This document shows positions 48,501 to 58,989 of a stretch of DNA of 64,000 bases, in pieces. This DNA is from Blastomussa wellsi (taxonomy: Eukaryota; Cnidaria; Anthozoa; Scleractinia; Plerogyridae). Each line of letters starts with the position of its first letter. The first letter of the stretch is position 1. The notes below the pieces were generated by a model. It worked only from the letters and a program-made list of their open reading frames with translations. It searched no databases and was not told where the DNA came from. Both the position numbers and the translations under genes were made by a program. Where the stretch lies: the NCBI GenBank assembly GCA_947652115.1, contig OX393572.1, forward strand, positions 5,385,061-5,449,060, in the 5' to 3' direction.

Positions 48501-51500
48501 TGAAGCGATGTTTGTTTCAAGTTTCTTTCATGTTTCGGTCGTTGGTTCGGAGTTTTATGCTTTTTGGAGCGAACAGATTTGGCATATTTGCACGTGCTTA
48601 TCTGATAAAGACGCGACTTTTGTGTGTAAAAGTTGTATTTATTTAGCCGCTTTCAGTCTTGAGAGTTGTTTAAGATTTAGTTCCATTGCTTCACATTTTC
48701 ATTTAGATTTAAAGTAAAGGAAAGTGTTTAGAGCGTTGACTTATTATTTTTTTTTTGTTTCGTTTATTTTTTTTTCATCCAGTGGAAGGAATTCTGCGGC
48801 TTTCTGGCGGATATCGGGCTGTTTCACGCTGTTTTGCTTTTAGCTCAACTTGTTTATTCACAGGTTCACAGCTTTGTTGCATGTCCTTTGTTTCACAGCT
48901 CCCATAGACTACTTCTATGGGCTACAACACACTCAAAGGAATTTATCATCTCTCGTTGCCGCTTTACTGTCGGGACAAAATACTACAGTGCTGTTGAAAT
49001 ATTGTATTTCAAATTCTTTTGAAGATCTACATGAAGTTTCGACCTGCTACATCTATGGTCGTCTTATCGTTAGTGTACTAAACGAAAGCGTCAATTCCTT
49101 ATCGCCCATCTTCACTATTCAGCAAAAGTGGTTTGGTGTGTCCTTGCCTTCACTTGCTGCATGGTAAACCTGCTCCGCAATTTCTGCAGAGATGATCACC
49201 CAATTTGTATCAGCTCTGAATTTAAGAAAGATCTTTGCTAGTGGCTTCAATACCTGGCTTCTTGGAATGGCGTTTGCTTTTGGGTTTATCCCGGCCTCTC
49301 TCCTCCCTTAACTCTTGCGACGCGTTTGTGACGCCTTTGGATCCCTGTGGTTCAGTGCAATTTTCGGCTCACACTGGTTATTGGCATTTCAATCCTCATC
49401 TATCAAGTTTCAGGAACTTTTCCCCATAGTTGTTTCAGCTCATGTGTGGGGTTCATCCTGGCTTTGCTAAGTGGTGGTTTCCATTGTGACAATGAATCTG
49501 TGAATCTCTAAATTCTCGTACTTCTAGGGCTCCTGATGTCATGTGTCTCTTGTGTTCGCTTCTGATGGCAGATGCCAAACATAATTACTGTACATATTCT
49601 CCCTCAATGCATCGTGGGTTCTGATAATACAGTCCCTTATGCCTTACATGTATCTCGTTTTTCATTGGCAGACCTTTCGTTGACTGGCCCCTCATGCCAA
49701 CTGTCATCCTACAGTTATCCCTCCTCAACTTTGGGATACATTAATGGTTCATCCCTAGAGAAGGATTGCTTCACTCTGACGTCACAAGGATTGGCCCCAT
49801 CCTTGCACCGAACTTACAAATCTGCTCAACTTCGTTTTCAAAACTTTTGTGCTCAACCTGGTTGTATGTATGCAAATGGCTCGCCTTGCCCAGCAAATAA
49901 GTGGATTCCTTGCTTGTTTGCAACCCATCTAAATTCCTCCTTGCTCAGCTCTTCCTCCATCAAGATATACTTGTCAGCAGTTCGTTCCATGCACATAGAT
50001 CTTGGATTTTCCGACCCTCTTTCTGACTGCTTCAGTTGCAACGTGTCATGCAAGGTATAAAGAGGACTCAAGGACCCTCTGGCTCTTGTCGATTCCCTAT
50101 CACTGACCACCATATGCTGATTATTCACAAGTCGCTGTCCCTCACCAACCAGGATCTTGTGATGATTTGGGCCGCCTCCAAACTGGTTTACTTTGAGTTT
50201 CTGTGCTATTATGAATTTACTGTTCCGTCCTTGTCAGCCTTCAACCCTCTCATTCACTTAACTGTCAGTGACATTGCTGTTGATTCTCATGAAATGCCAT
50301 CCTGCTTACAACTCAACATCAAGGCTTCAAAGAGTGACCCTTTTCAAAAGGGCTGCTGCCTCTACATTGGATTGGGTCATACTCCACTTTGCGCCTTATC
50401 TGCTATCCTGGACTACCTTCCACAACGTGGCCAGTCTCCCTGTCCTTTTTCTCTGCTCTCCAATGGTTAGCCTCTGTTTTGCGCTCTTTTGACACGTTGG
50501 CTAAAAGAAATTTTTTGCAGCTGCTGGTATCCAAGGGTCATTTTCCAGTCACAGCTTCAGGATTGGTGCTGCCACAGTTGCTGCTCGTATGGGTGTCCCA
50601 GATCACCTTATTCAAGCCATGGGGCATTGGAATAGCGATGCATACAAGCTCTACATTAGGACTCGCGCAAAGTCTTGCACAAGTAACTTCTCTCCTGTCT
50701 CACTGCCTGTGGCGGTTGGTGAGTTTGCATCTCCTGTCTCACTGCCTGTGGTGGTTGGTGAGTTTGCATTGCTTATCGTTAGCCTGTGCTCAACCCTGTG
50801 TGGCATTGGGTTGCTGGGTATTGGTGCTTGGGGTATTCTTGGGAACAAGTAGGTCCCATGGCCTCCTGGCCACAGGCCCTCCTTTCTCCAAGCACCTGCT
50901 GGCTTGGAGGATACCTTGGGAGGTGGGCTGTGGCAGGGTTGCCATGGTGACCTCCTTGCTGCTGAGGAGATTGCTGCTCTCCTCTGTCGCTACCTTTACG
51001 GCACCTACCCTCCAATACTTCAATTGGCTTCAAGTTTTAAATGAGGCTAAATGGAATTTAGGCAAGGTTAAAACTAAGCCAATGCAGCGGCTGCATTAAT
51101 ATTATGTGGGGGGTTCCAGGGAGGTTTGCAGGGGCACTGCCATGTGCTTTGCTTCATTGCCTGCTAGCTTGCTCGCTTTGTTTCCCTCCCTCCCTCCCAC
51201 AGTCTTTGGTAAGTATTCATTCCACACACTGGTTCTTCAGTGTTGTGTTGACAGGTGCCTTGGAGGTGGGCTGTGGCAGGGTTGCCATGGTGACCTCCTT
51301 GCTGCTGAGGAGATTGCTGCTCTCCTCTGTCGCTACCTTTACGGCACCTACCCTCCAATACTTCAATTGGCTTCAAGTTTTAAGCACAAGGAAACCATCA
51401 AGCGCTCATTTTTTACTAACAGTTTACTGACTAGATGGCTTATTTTTAGCTGTTGGCTGACTAGAGCTCAGGGGTGTAGTGTCCATATACGCACGTATGC

Positions 51501-53269
51501 ATGTGACACCTGAGAAAAAATTCTTTTGCGATTGTCTAAAAACGTTTTTCTCGTTAAATTTGCTGGCTGATAGTTTCATATTTGTCACATTATACTGACA
51601 TTTCTTATTAGATTTCCCTTTATCCAAGCATTAATCATTCAGTGCTGGGCCACTAATAATGACAAGATGCATTTGAGTGGTGAGTAAAACTAGGAAAATG
51701 CCTCATGTACCCCTCCCTCAAGGTAAGCCAGTCTCACCAGTTTCCCCAGCCCAGCAGGTATTCTTGAAGGAGAGGTTACTATGCCATGACGTGTGGCTTC
51801 AGGACAAAATGTATTTGCCGTCAACAGAGATTAGGAAAACCCAACGCATGAGCAATAGAGCATCACTTTAACTGAATTAACTAATTAAATTCTGCTTCTT
51901 TGATTGGCTAAAAGATTTATTTTCCCCATTGTTAGACGAAGAAAGTCGATTTTAGCAGAGGTTTTTTCCTTTTATGAAAGAAAATCTATTGTTCTATTAC
52001 TCGGTGAAGTTTCGGAAGATTCGAACATGCGGAAGTCGGGTTTTCAGAAGTTTCTGAAGTTAGTTCCACTCAACCGCCAGCTTTGATTGATGATCTTCAC
52101 GGCTTTCTCACGAAAAATCTCATTGCTTGTTGATATTGTAAACAGTGTAGATATTGTATATAGTATAAATAGTGTATATAATTTCCAATCCACATTTTTT
52201 TTCATCTTATGGCTTTCATGTTTTCTTCAAATGGGCCGTTTTACCGCTAAATGTGCATGTGCAAATCACAATATGTGGCATCAAGGAGAGGTTTCGGGAA
52301 TAATTTGACAATTTGCCTGTTGTGGCTGCAAATGAACAGTACTTCGCTTCTGCGATTATGACGCTTTGAAAAACAAGAACAGGAAGAGGAAAAGGAGCAA
52401 CTTCAGAATACCCGGCCACTTCATTTACATGTGTCTGGACCTTTTGTAGAATGAGGAATAACACAATGGACATTATTCTTATTCAATGACATGCAAATAA
52501 GTGGCCAGGTATTCTGAAGCTAAAAACTATTTTTTAGGCTTCCGCACATTCGATTTTCTCGCAAGTTTGCACACTAGCGTAGGATACGAGACAGTAGAGG
52601 CACGTACATTTTTGTGCCAAAAATCTTTCCCGAAAGCTGGAATTTTAACTTTTCAATTTGAATTACATGCCTAATGACTTCAGGGCCAATCAGAGCCAAA
52701 TAATTAATTGGATAAGCCTGGAAACTCAAACGGCTCCTGCTGCACCAGGCCTATTGTTTTCGCAGAAGCTCTTACGCGAACCATTACTTAACTATAATTT
52801 TCTGTCATCCATGGCATTTTGTTGTCTTCTAACATTTTTCTGGTTTCACTTCTGCACATTGACACATTACTTTAAAGCGTTCACAGTAATGTGAATGATT
52901 GGCGTTGTATTCTAAAATTGCTCCCAAGAGGCGACGTGTCACTTGTATTGGTCGACTGAATTCTGTTGTTCAATATTACTAACTTAATTGTCAATTTTCC
53001 ACAAAGTTCCTGTTTTATTTTTCACATCTTCAACTTTAATATAAATTGAACTATATACTAATGCAAACTTAATAAACACTGTACTATCTTACCTTGTTGA
53101 CAAATGACATTGATCCCGAAACAATCCCATAGAATAACGCTGCCAAAATGCCAGGTCCAAATGCCTTAGTGAAACGAAGTTCGTCCAAAGCAGTTGACAA
53201 ATCGTAGATGAAGTATTTGGATCGGCGTTTGCCATTTACCCTGCCTGGCATATTTCCTGTTGGATTCAT
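39523..53269 (-). CDS. Nucleotide-sugar transporter, SLC35D family, 7 exons, 410 aa
   Basis: Exons in transcript order: 53269-53093, 45911-45781, 44964-44878, 42915-42788, 41533-41295, 40600-40512, 39904-39523. All have GT-AG borders and phases agree, totalling 1233 nt. The protein is strongly hydrophobic throughout, as expected for the ten-helix drug/metabolite transporter fold of Golgi/ER sugar-nucleotide antiporters. Family marks: SMSFVNK at the end of exon 1 (residues 53-59), TIPMYNVLRRLLPLT at about 129-143 (SLC35D-type S-PM-xLRR), ITAGFGDLEF at about 172-181, and NSALTTSLVGVVKGVLTT at about 277-294. The C-terminal 80 residues are a hydrophilic Ser/Asp-rich cytosolic tail ending SVSVE. 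Human SLC35D1 is 355 aa, so the N- and C-terminal extensions are longer. Substrate (UDP-glucuronate, UDP-GalNAc or other) cannot be told. The first intron is 7.2 kb because of a retroelement. Confidence 0.92.
40235..40320. repeat. Half-element, inverted copy of 37076-37175
   Basis: GGGACAATACCCAGTCCAAT and GGAGCAGTCTGATTGGTTAA match the other copy in reverse complement. It lies in the last intron of the sugar-transporter gene. Confidence 0.6.
41614..41789. repeat. MITE-like inverted repeat in intron
   Basis: CATACACCTTATTCCAAAAT pairs with ATTTTGGAATAAGGTGTATG, perfect over 20 bp. Internal TTGCCTCGTT and AACGAGGCAA also pair. Confidence 0.85.
43172..43396. repeat. MITE with GGTCGTTTTGCCTACA ends
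   Basis: The 16-bp termini GGTCGTTTTGCCTACA / TGTAGGCAAAACGACC are perfect. Each arm repeats CCTACAAGTCG words. The centre has a tandem duplication of ATGAATATACCTCGTTCTTT, then AATCCAT (ATATCTC in the second copy), about 51 bp apart. It lies in an intron of the sugar-transporter gene. Confidence 0.9.
43654..43897. repeat. MITE with about 110-bp inverted arms
   Basis: The left arm begins TTACAGCGCGACGCGTCTAA; the right arm ends GGCGCGTCGCACTGTAA. The arms continue through GTGGCCACCCAACAAACTTT, AGCCAATCAGAG and GTCCCGCCTCCT, nearly complementary throughout, so the whole element can form a hairpin. Confidence 0.9.
44186..44370. repeat. Interspersed repeat, copy 2 of the 27620-27815 family
   Basis: Shared blocks TTTTCTGTTCGAAAATAAAT, TTTCTACAAGAGCTATGTTT, GATGCACCAAATAC and a terminal GTCCTCG-rich end. 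The copies lie in introns of two unrelated genes. Confidence 0.7.
46609..46751 (+). repeat. Split direct repeat A1
   Basis: ATGAGGCTAAATGGAATTTA at the start and GCTTGCTCGCTTTGTTT at the end are identical in A2 (51041-51183); both are 143 bp. Confidence 0.9.
46727..47540 (+). repeat. Tandem duplication (about 414-bp unit) in the gag-like region
   Basis: The unit starting CTGCTAGCTTGCTCGCTTT at about 46728 recurs from about 47142 and both run through TTCGAGTTCTGGTTCGGAAT and TGGTTTCGTCTCTACCGG. The copies differ by scattered substitutions and small indels, so the duplication is not very recent. The first unit overlaps the end of A1. Confidence 0.85.
46870..47960 (+). pseudogene. Gag-like ORF1 remnant of the retroelement
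   Basis: Plus-strand frames read SSSGPGLSMEALTASIVNAL (about 47420-47480) and, further on, GFSPVPYKLVS, stop, IVSGKFVHLAELLSDNL (from 47814), a conserved block I recall from anthozoan DIRS-type ORF1 proteins. In-frame stops, frameshifts and the 414-bp duplication show it is dead. Minus-strand frames here are shadows. Confidence 0.55.
49120..49590 (+). pseudogene. Reverse transcriptase-connected RNase H remnant
   Basis: Shifting frames read CCMVNLLRNFCRDDHPICIS, then KKDLC, a stop where Trp is expected, WLQYLASWNGV, and later FHCDNESV (about 49480). KKDL-WWL--L--WNG followed by HCDN is the usual spacing in the RNase H region of DIRS/Ngaro polyproteins. Several stops and frameshifts break it. 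Confidence 0.65.
49780..50690 (+). pseudogene. Tyrosine recombinase (YR) remnant
   Basis: The N-terminal SAM-like part reads GLAPSLHRTYKSAQLRFQNF and SSIKIYLSAVRSMHIDLGF (about 49780-50025). A frameshift leads to the catalytic domain from 50036; another leads to HSFRIGAATVAARMGVPDHL (H-x-x-R at 50550-50561), GHW and AYKLYIRT with the candidate nucleophile Tyr (about 50643-50654). The first catalytic Arg (FLR-xE-FT box) reads FLCYYEFT: the codon is TGC, which fits a CGC to TGC change at a CpG. It is therefore inactive. Confidence 0.85.
50919..51383 (+). repeat. B1-A2-B2 split direct repeat block
   Basis: B1 50919-51040 and B2 51262-51383 are both 122 bp, start GGAGGTGGGCTGTGGCAGG (one mismatch at the edge) and end GGCTTCAAGTTTTAA. 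A2 51041-51183 lies directly against B1; a 78-bp unique spacer separates A2 from B2. Confidence 0.9.
52401..52519. repeat. Hairpin MITE in intron 1 of the sugar-transporter gene
   Basis: CTTCAGAATACCCGGCCACT and AGTGGCCAGGTATTCTGAAG pair with a single mismatch, followed inward by TCATTTACAT / ATGCAAATA. Confidence 0.8.
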
Positions 53270-54839
53270 GAAGTACTGTCAGTTAGGCGATAAAACAAAG
53301 TGCGTTTTAAATCTAAAATTTCTTGCTTCATACAACAGCCGATCGTTTCATCCACAAGGATACAAAGTGGCCGGGATTCTGTAGTTTTTCTGAAGTAGCT
53401 CGAGCACCGGCTTTTCGTGAAATCGAAATCTTGTTTCGCGTGAGGCAATACGAAACATTGTTTGTTAACAAATTCTTGACGTCAAAATTCTGCGAACATC
53501 TTGAACATCTTTAAACTTCTTCGATCAAGCGGCGGCAGAAACAATTCATTCGCTTGGAACGGCACTGGGATTAACACAAAACATTTTCAACAGAAATTCA
53601 ACAATGCTCATGCAGAATATTCGAGCAGCTCATTTATCCATTCTGTCCCAGGCCCTGTGCCTATTTTTGACTCAAATGCGTGGCTACTCAGCTGTCGCTC
53701 AGCCCTCCCCTGAAACGGAAACTCGAATGTTCTCTTTTTACGCTCGTCACATGATTCGTTCGCGCCTGAATTTGGAATTTCAATGCTTACAATGCTTATA
53801 ATACAATTTTTTCGGTGACTCAATGCTTTTAGTCTTTTTTATTATAAAATCAATCCAATGACTCTACTATGAACACGAGTCAAAAACTACAAATAGATCA
53901 CCGAAAACAAAACGTATAAAAGAAAATGACCAAAGTGAAAAGATTTCTGCAGCATTTAATTCCAAATACAGAGTTGTAAAAGACGATTGTAGGAAGCTTA
54001 TTTAAAAGAATTGACTTGATTGACGGAGCGATGCTCCAAGTATTATTCTGTACCAGATAAAAAACATTTCGCAGGCGAACTAATCAATTGTCAAAACGCC
54101 CTCGAACATGAATTCATTTTGTCGGTTGCCGCGGCAACTTATTCATTCGCAAAAGAATGATACTGACAAAATGTTGCAGATATCTGGAATGAATTTGAAT
54201 TGTTGTGTTTCAAGTTGACAGCAAGAGTTCAATGGATTTCACAATCATGATTTAAAAAATCCTGCCTTCAACGGCTAGGTTTTGGACGATAGATGAAGTC
54301 AGCTGTTTATTTCTTTTTTTTAAAGATTATTTTTCGCAAGCTGTTTTCCTCTATATCAACTCACAGTTGCTTATAAAAAGACCGCCACTCGTTTATTCGG
54401 TAATTGATTTCTTAAAATGCAAAGTTTGATTTTGTTTGTATTTTCCGAGTCAGTTATAATTTATCTCTCCTAAGGGCCAGCAACTGAACTACTACTTAAG
54501 CCAGTATAAATGCAAATTTAGTTCTCAATAAATTGTAATTTATCAGCAAAGAGACTGAAGAGAAACTTTTGGACTTGTAGCCTAAATTACTTACTGAACA
54601 TCGGGTAACTCTTTGTTTCCAAGGATCAATGTAGGCCCGGCCTGAATCCCTTGCTTTCGGTGCGTCAATTCATAACGGATTTGCGTGAACAATGTTTGAT
54701 GTTGAGTGTAGGAAGAAGCCGGGCGCGGATTCGGAGATATGTAAACTAACATTTAACGTGGCTGCGTACCGCATAAATTGTACTAATTAGATTCCCTTAA
54801 AATGGCTTTTAATTGGCTGACAGATGTCGACAAATAAAT
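53270..54839. other. 5' flank of the sugar-transporter gene
   Basis: No gene recognised. Short overlapping frames on both strands at 53266-53823 show no family resemblance. Confidence 0.4.
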
Positions 54840-55245
54840 TGTCCAGTATACCCAGTCTGCCTAGAGCGTCTGTAAGCACAAAAATATCGCAAATAAATCT
54901 TTGAAATGAACGTATGTTGTTTAAATGGACCCATAAAGTGAATTTATACAATTGGTGTGATACTTTGAAGAAAAAATCCGCAAGATTGCAGGATTCGATA
55001 TCCTATGGGCAGAAAACTTAACAAATTTTAAACTTCCTACATTGATGTTTTTTTGTTCATTTTTTGACAATCTGCCGAGAATTGTAAATAAAATAAGTTC
55101 ATGGAAAAAAAGTAGGGGTCAACGACCATTTAAGAGAGTAAACTACCAGCAAAGCTACGAAACGGCTTCTGGCCCTTTGTTTTTCCTCAGCGCGCGCTAG
55201 ACGTGGCATGACGAATTCCGTGCGCAGTAGCGCATATTTTTCGGC
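54840..55245. repeat. Interspersed repeat, copy 2 of the 35985-36605 family
   Basis: Same orientation as copy 1; shares GTTGTTTAAATGGACCCATA, CGACCATTTAAGAGAG and CTACGAAACGGCTTCTGGCC. It lacks the part around CGCATTTAGCGACCACATTT found in copy 1. Confidence 0.85.
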
Positions 55246-57180
55246 TTTTTTAGTAAAATGGACACAATATTAAAAAATAAGTTCTTTCACTCATACACAA
55301 AGCGCTTCTAGAAAACAAAGGGATGGATATCAAACAAATTGTTTAAAGGGTGACCGTAAATAGTTTTTATCAATTTTTCCAAATCACAAGGACAAAACTT
55401 GAAAAGTCAGCCTGACTTTTTCAAGTTGGGATTTGCAATTTGGGATGGTATCATAATGATGTCACTCTATATTTAGCTTCAGTACACTGGTATAGTAATT
55501 TTAACAAAACTTGACCATTGTTCGCAGATTTGACTCAAAGGATTAACAATTTTTTCATTGAATAAATTCGTGTCGATTTCAGCCGAAGGAAAGTTTAGTG
55601 GCAAATTTGAAAGTCAGCAAATCGTCTATTTTCAGTTAAAAGGATGTAATAAAACACTTTTAAAATTGCTGATTATAGGACGTACCACAACAAGCTCACG
55701 TCTATTTGTTAAATAGCCTGGGAAAACCACACACTCATTTTCATGGGGACACAAGATAAATAGAAAAAAAAAGAAACAAATTAGAAAACATTCGCAAAAC
55801 TTCTCGATCTCAGTTGCTTTTCGTGTAATGAAATAAAACTCTTGAATGATTCACTATAAAACAAGTTTTTTGATTGGTGTAACCTCTAAAAAGACAAAAG
55901 CAATTAAAATTAAAATAATCGATTAAAATAGTCGATCAATCAATCATTATCGATTTCTATCGGCGATCGATATTTAAGCATCTGAACACAAGGGCGTTTT
56001 GGAGAATTCGAGACAGTTAACGCACGAAACTAAAAGATCATAACCGTGTTTACATACTCTCATCTAAACACAGCTATCAACCAATGAAAGCGCGCGCTGT
56101 GTCTCAGTTATTTTATAAGTGGCAGTCGAAATCAAACTTATTTGTTTGCTTTCCTGATTGCTATATGGACAATAAATCAATCTTCGATTCCTGTAGCTTG
56201 GTATCGAGGCCGGGATCGAGTCTCGGTGTGTCGATTGACTACGCCTTAAATTCTAACGCAAACGCTCACTGGATGTGTCTTCGATAAGTCAAATGCTCTA
56301 ATTATAAATCTTTCCTTATAACATGGATACCTCCTGGAGCAAATCTTTCTGCATGCACCAAAATTAACTCAAAATTGCATGCTTAAGCAGGATGAACCAA
56401 TATTAAAGATAATTAATAACGGAAAAAGAAAGGAATTAAATTTGTCTTTAAAGAGAAAGAAATGATGATTTGTCCAAACACATTTTGGAAACAAAAGTGC
56501 GAGAACTTGAGAACTGTTATAACAAAAATTTTCAAGTTGATTCAGGATTCCGACTTAGTTGATTTTAATTAAATAATACTGATCGTAACTCAAAACATAC
56601 AACTTAAAATACTCAAAAAATTGAGCCGTCACTTTAAGAATCCTGTTAATGCAAATTCACTGTTACAGTTGGAAGTTAGTTTATGGGATGGTCTTACCTT
56701 CAAGGAAGCGTGCAGAGACACTTTACTTGTACAATGCAAGCTGAAGCGCCCTGAGCAACTCACTGGCTTGAACTGAAGAAAACGCGAAAGACTGTTGAGT
56801 ATTCCCAGTAAGACAGATATGCTAATTCGATCGAACGCCCCATTTCCAAATTATGACTGGAAAATTGCAGTGGTCGCACAAACAAAGAAAGACAAATGTA
56901 TCGCTGGATATGTTGTTTGCAAAAGAACTCTTCTTTTCGATTTCACTGTAACTTGATGACAATGGCCGATCACCCGGGCAAATCCTGGGAAAATAGTATG
57001 TACAGACGCACAATACACGGGGGATTTCTGCCTTGTTCACTGCGCTGTTCGAGGAGCCTAATGAACTTAGACATCTATTGTGTTAACGCATTTTGAAATA
57101 AAAGATTTACCGTAGTCACCTTTTGCGACACATAGTATTGGTAAGGAGCCTCCTTAACAGACGTTTTTTGGGGGATTACC
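55246..57180. other. Intergenic stretch, no gene recognised
   Basis: AT-rich. ATCGAT/TCGATC-rich words cluster at 55915-55975. Open frames (56084-56287, 56822-57040) have no resemblance to known families. Confidence 0.4.
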
Positions 57181-57181
57181 T

Positions 57182-57314
57182 CGGTGTAAAAACCTGTGAC
57201 TTTTTTCTTTGTTTTTGAGCTATTGTTTTTCTGTTCCATATTGTTTTGAGTTCTTTGTTGTCTTGTTCGTTCTTTGTTTTGCGTCACTCGTGAGTTTCAC
57301 AGGTTTTTACACCG
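57182..57314. repeat. MITE with CGGTGTAAAAACCTGTGA ends
   Basis: CGGTGTAAAAACCTGTGA at the left is the perfect complement of TCACAGGTTTTTACACCG at the right (18 bp). The interior is T-rich. Confidence 0.85.
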
Positions 57315-57377
57315 CGGATGAGCCGTTTTGACTGTTTTTTGGTTCGTTTATTCACTTAAGAAGAATGAAGTAAATCT

Positions 57378-57614
57378 GAGGCCCCATTAGGGGGGGGGGG
57401 GGGGGTCTGACTATCCCGTATCCCATAAATTTGTGGGCTAAATATCCCGTATCCTGTTAATTGCGGTGGTTTGTATCTCCAACGTTGATGCTCGATATCC
57501 CGGAATCTCTTGTTTAAATATCCCGTATCCCGTTAATTTTTCCCCCCAATATTCCGTACCCCTATAATTTTTTACCCAAATATCCCGTATCCCAAAAACC
57601 CCTAATAGGGCCTC
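57378..57614. repeat. MITE with 6-bp target-site duplication and ATATCCCGTATCCC sub-repeats
   Basis: GAGGCCCCATTAGGGG at the left pairs with CCCCTAATAGGGCCTC at the right with one mismatch. Both sides carry AAATCT (57372-57377 and 57615-57620). The interior has five to six copies of AATATCCCGTATCCC-like words and an 18-bp G-run. Confidence 0.9.
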
Positions 57615-57783
57615 AAATCTCTTGAAACAGTGTAGCTCGCCCTTAAGGCTATTGGACGTCTTCGATTTATTATGTTTTTGAAGTAAATTAAAATGAACTG
57701 GATGGATGTAATGACATTGTGGGATCAGGGATCAGAATTTTTGAGCCAAAAATTAAAATGGAATCACTGACGGAAAACTATTT

Positions 57784-57883
57784 AACAATTAGACCCGTAG
57801 CCCGCAAGAGCCACCGGCCAATAGTCCATGAGGCGAATGGGCTATTGGCCCGTGACCCTTGATGGCGAAGGGTCTAATTGTTT
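57784..57883. repeat. MITE with AACAATTAGACCC ends
   Basis: AACAATTAGACCCGTAGCC pairs with GGCGAAGGGTCTAATTGTT. The inner arms CGGCCAATAGTCCAT / ATGGGCTATTGGCCCG also pair. Confidence 0.85.
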
Positions 57884-58049
57884 TTGTATCACCCAACAGG
57901 TCGGACAAGAATGAAAGAAAGCGTCACACTCGATTGCGACTCGAGTAATAGTCCTCTAGTAGCGTAGACAATTAAAATACAGGATTTGCATTTAGTTGCC
58001 TAGCTGGGTGATACTAAATCTTGTTACGACCCTGAAATATGGCCACCGT

Positions 58050-58132
58050 GCAGCCTTGTTCCCAGAAGCCTCTCCTTCCCGTCTCCTTCTCCAGGGCACG
58101 GGAAGGAGAGGACACTGGAAACGAGGTTGGGA
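58050..58132. repeat. Hairpin element upstream of importin beta-1
   Basis: CAGCCTTGTTCCCAG and AGCCTCTCCTTCCCGT pair with ACGGGAAGGAGAGG and CTGGAAACGAGGTTG. Confidence 0.65.
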
Positions 58133-58379
58133 TGAGCGGTTGGGGTCGGTTGGTGTCGGTTGGGTCGCTTGGGCCATCATGATGTCACTGAAGCCATCTG
58201 GAGCTCAATTTTGCAAAAAAACAATAGCGACTACTTTTGGCTCGTGGGCTAGTATACTTTTACATGAAAACCACTGATTATGCCAGAAATGTTCGAACTG
58301 CTTCACTTCTACTTTAGAAAAGGCCATTTACCAAACAAAACAGTTTTGTCACGGCAATACTCAAAATTTGATCTGGAAA

Positions 58380-58745
58380 TCAAAGTATGAAGGAAGTGGG
58401 TTCATGCACGTGTTTCGCGGGGCTCCTCTCTGAAAGGGAGGAGTGGGACTGGCCGCTAGTGAAAAGGCGGAGGTTTAGGTGGAGGAAAAGTCGGAGGAGC
58501 TCTCCCCTCCTCCCCTGCCCCCCTTCCCTCCCCGGCCTTTCTCTGTACCCCTTCTGCTTTGTCTTTCTTCCCACTTTCTCTTCGCCCCATCCTCGCCGGA
58601 GACAAACTAAATAGACTGCAAACGTCGTGGACGAAGATCCTGCTTGACTGCACGTTTGATCTCACAGGGGATCCCCGGACAGCCTGTTCACAGGCTAAGA
58701 TGTCGATAACGGGGCCATCCCGATCACCGGGGCTCAAATGAAGAG
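58380..58745. repeat. GC-rich repeat patch upstream of importin beta-1
   Basis: A purine/pyrimidine-asymmetric block (GGAGGAG then CCCCTCCTCCCCTGCCCCCC) is followed by GCCTGTTCACAGGCTA (58682-58698), half of the TAGCCTGTGAACAG family. Possibly a decayed MITE rather than promoter sequence. Confidence 0.4.
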
Positions 58746-58989
58746 GCCCTGATTGCTAAAATGTTCTCCTCTAATTAATTTTCTCTCATTTTATTCCAGT
58801 CGAGTTGAATTGTCCATTTTTGCTTTACTTTCAATAGGGGGTATCGACCCAATCGAAATAGGTGTTACCCCAATCACGACGGCGCGAAAACGTCCCTGGT
58901 CATTTTCCATTTCAAATTTTCTTCTTGCTCGTTCGTGGTGTCGATTTTGGGCTGGGAGTGTCTGAAACGGCCCGCAATCCTCGAGGAAG

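Larger units (their letters stand above)
46609..51383 (+). mobile_element. Decayed tyrosine-recombinase retroelement, Ngaro/PAT-like (DIRS order)
   Basis: The element lies inside the first intron of the sugar-transporter gene, in antisense orientation. Four repeats define it: A1 (46609-46751) equals A2 (51041-51183), and B1 (50919-51040) equals B2 (51262-51383). B1 ends exactly where A2 begins. This A1-internal-B1A2-B2 order is the split-direct-repeat structure of Ngaro/PAT-type YR retrotransposons. Inside, in order, are gag-like (about 46870-47960), RNase H-like (about 49120-49590) and tyrosine recombinase (about 49780-50690) remnants. The stretch 48000-48780 matches none of these, so the reverse transcriptase core is lost or replaced. 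A/A and B/B pairs are nearly identical. Confidence 0.85.

Noticed and set aside
53084..53092. Continuation of the first transporter exon past 53093
   Set aside because: The donor GTAAGA at 53092 fits, and the next exon joins in phase with family-like sequence.
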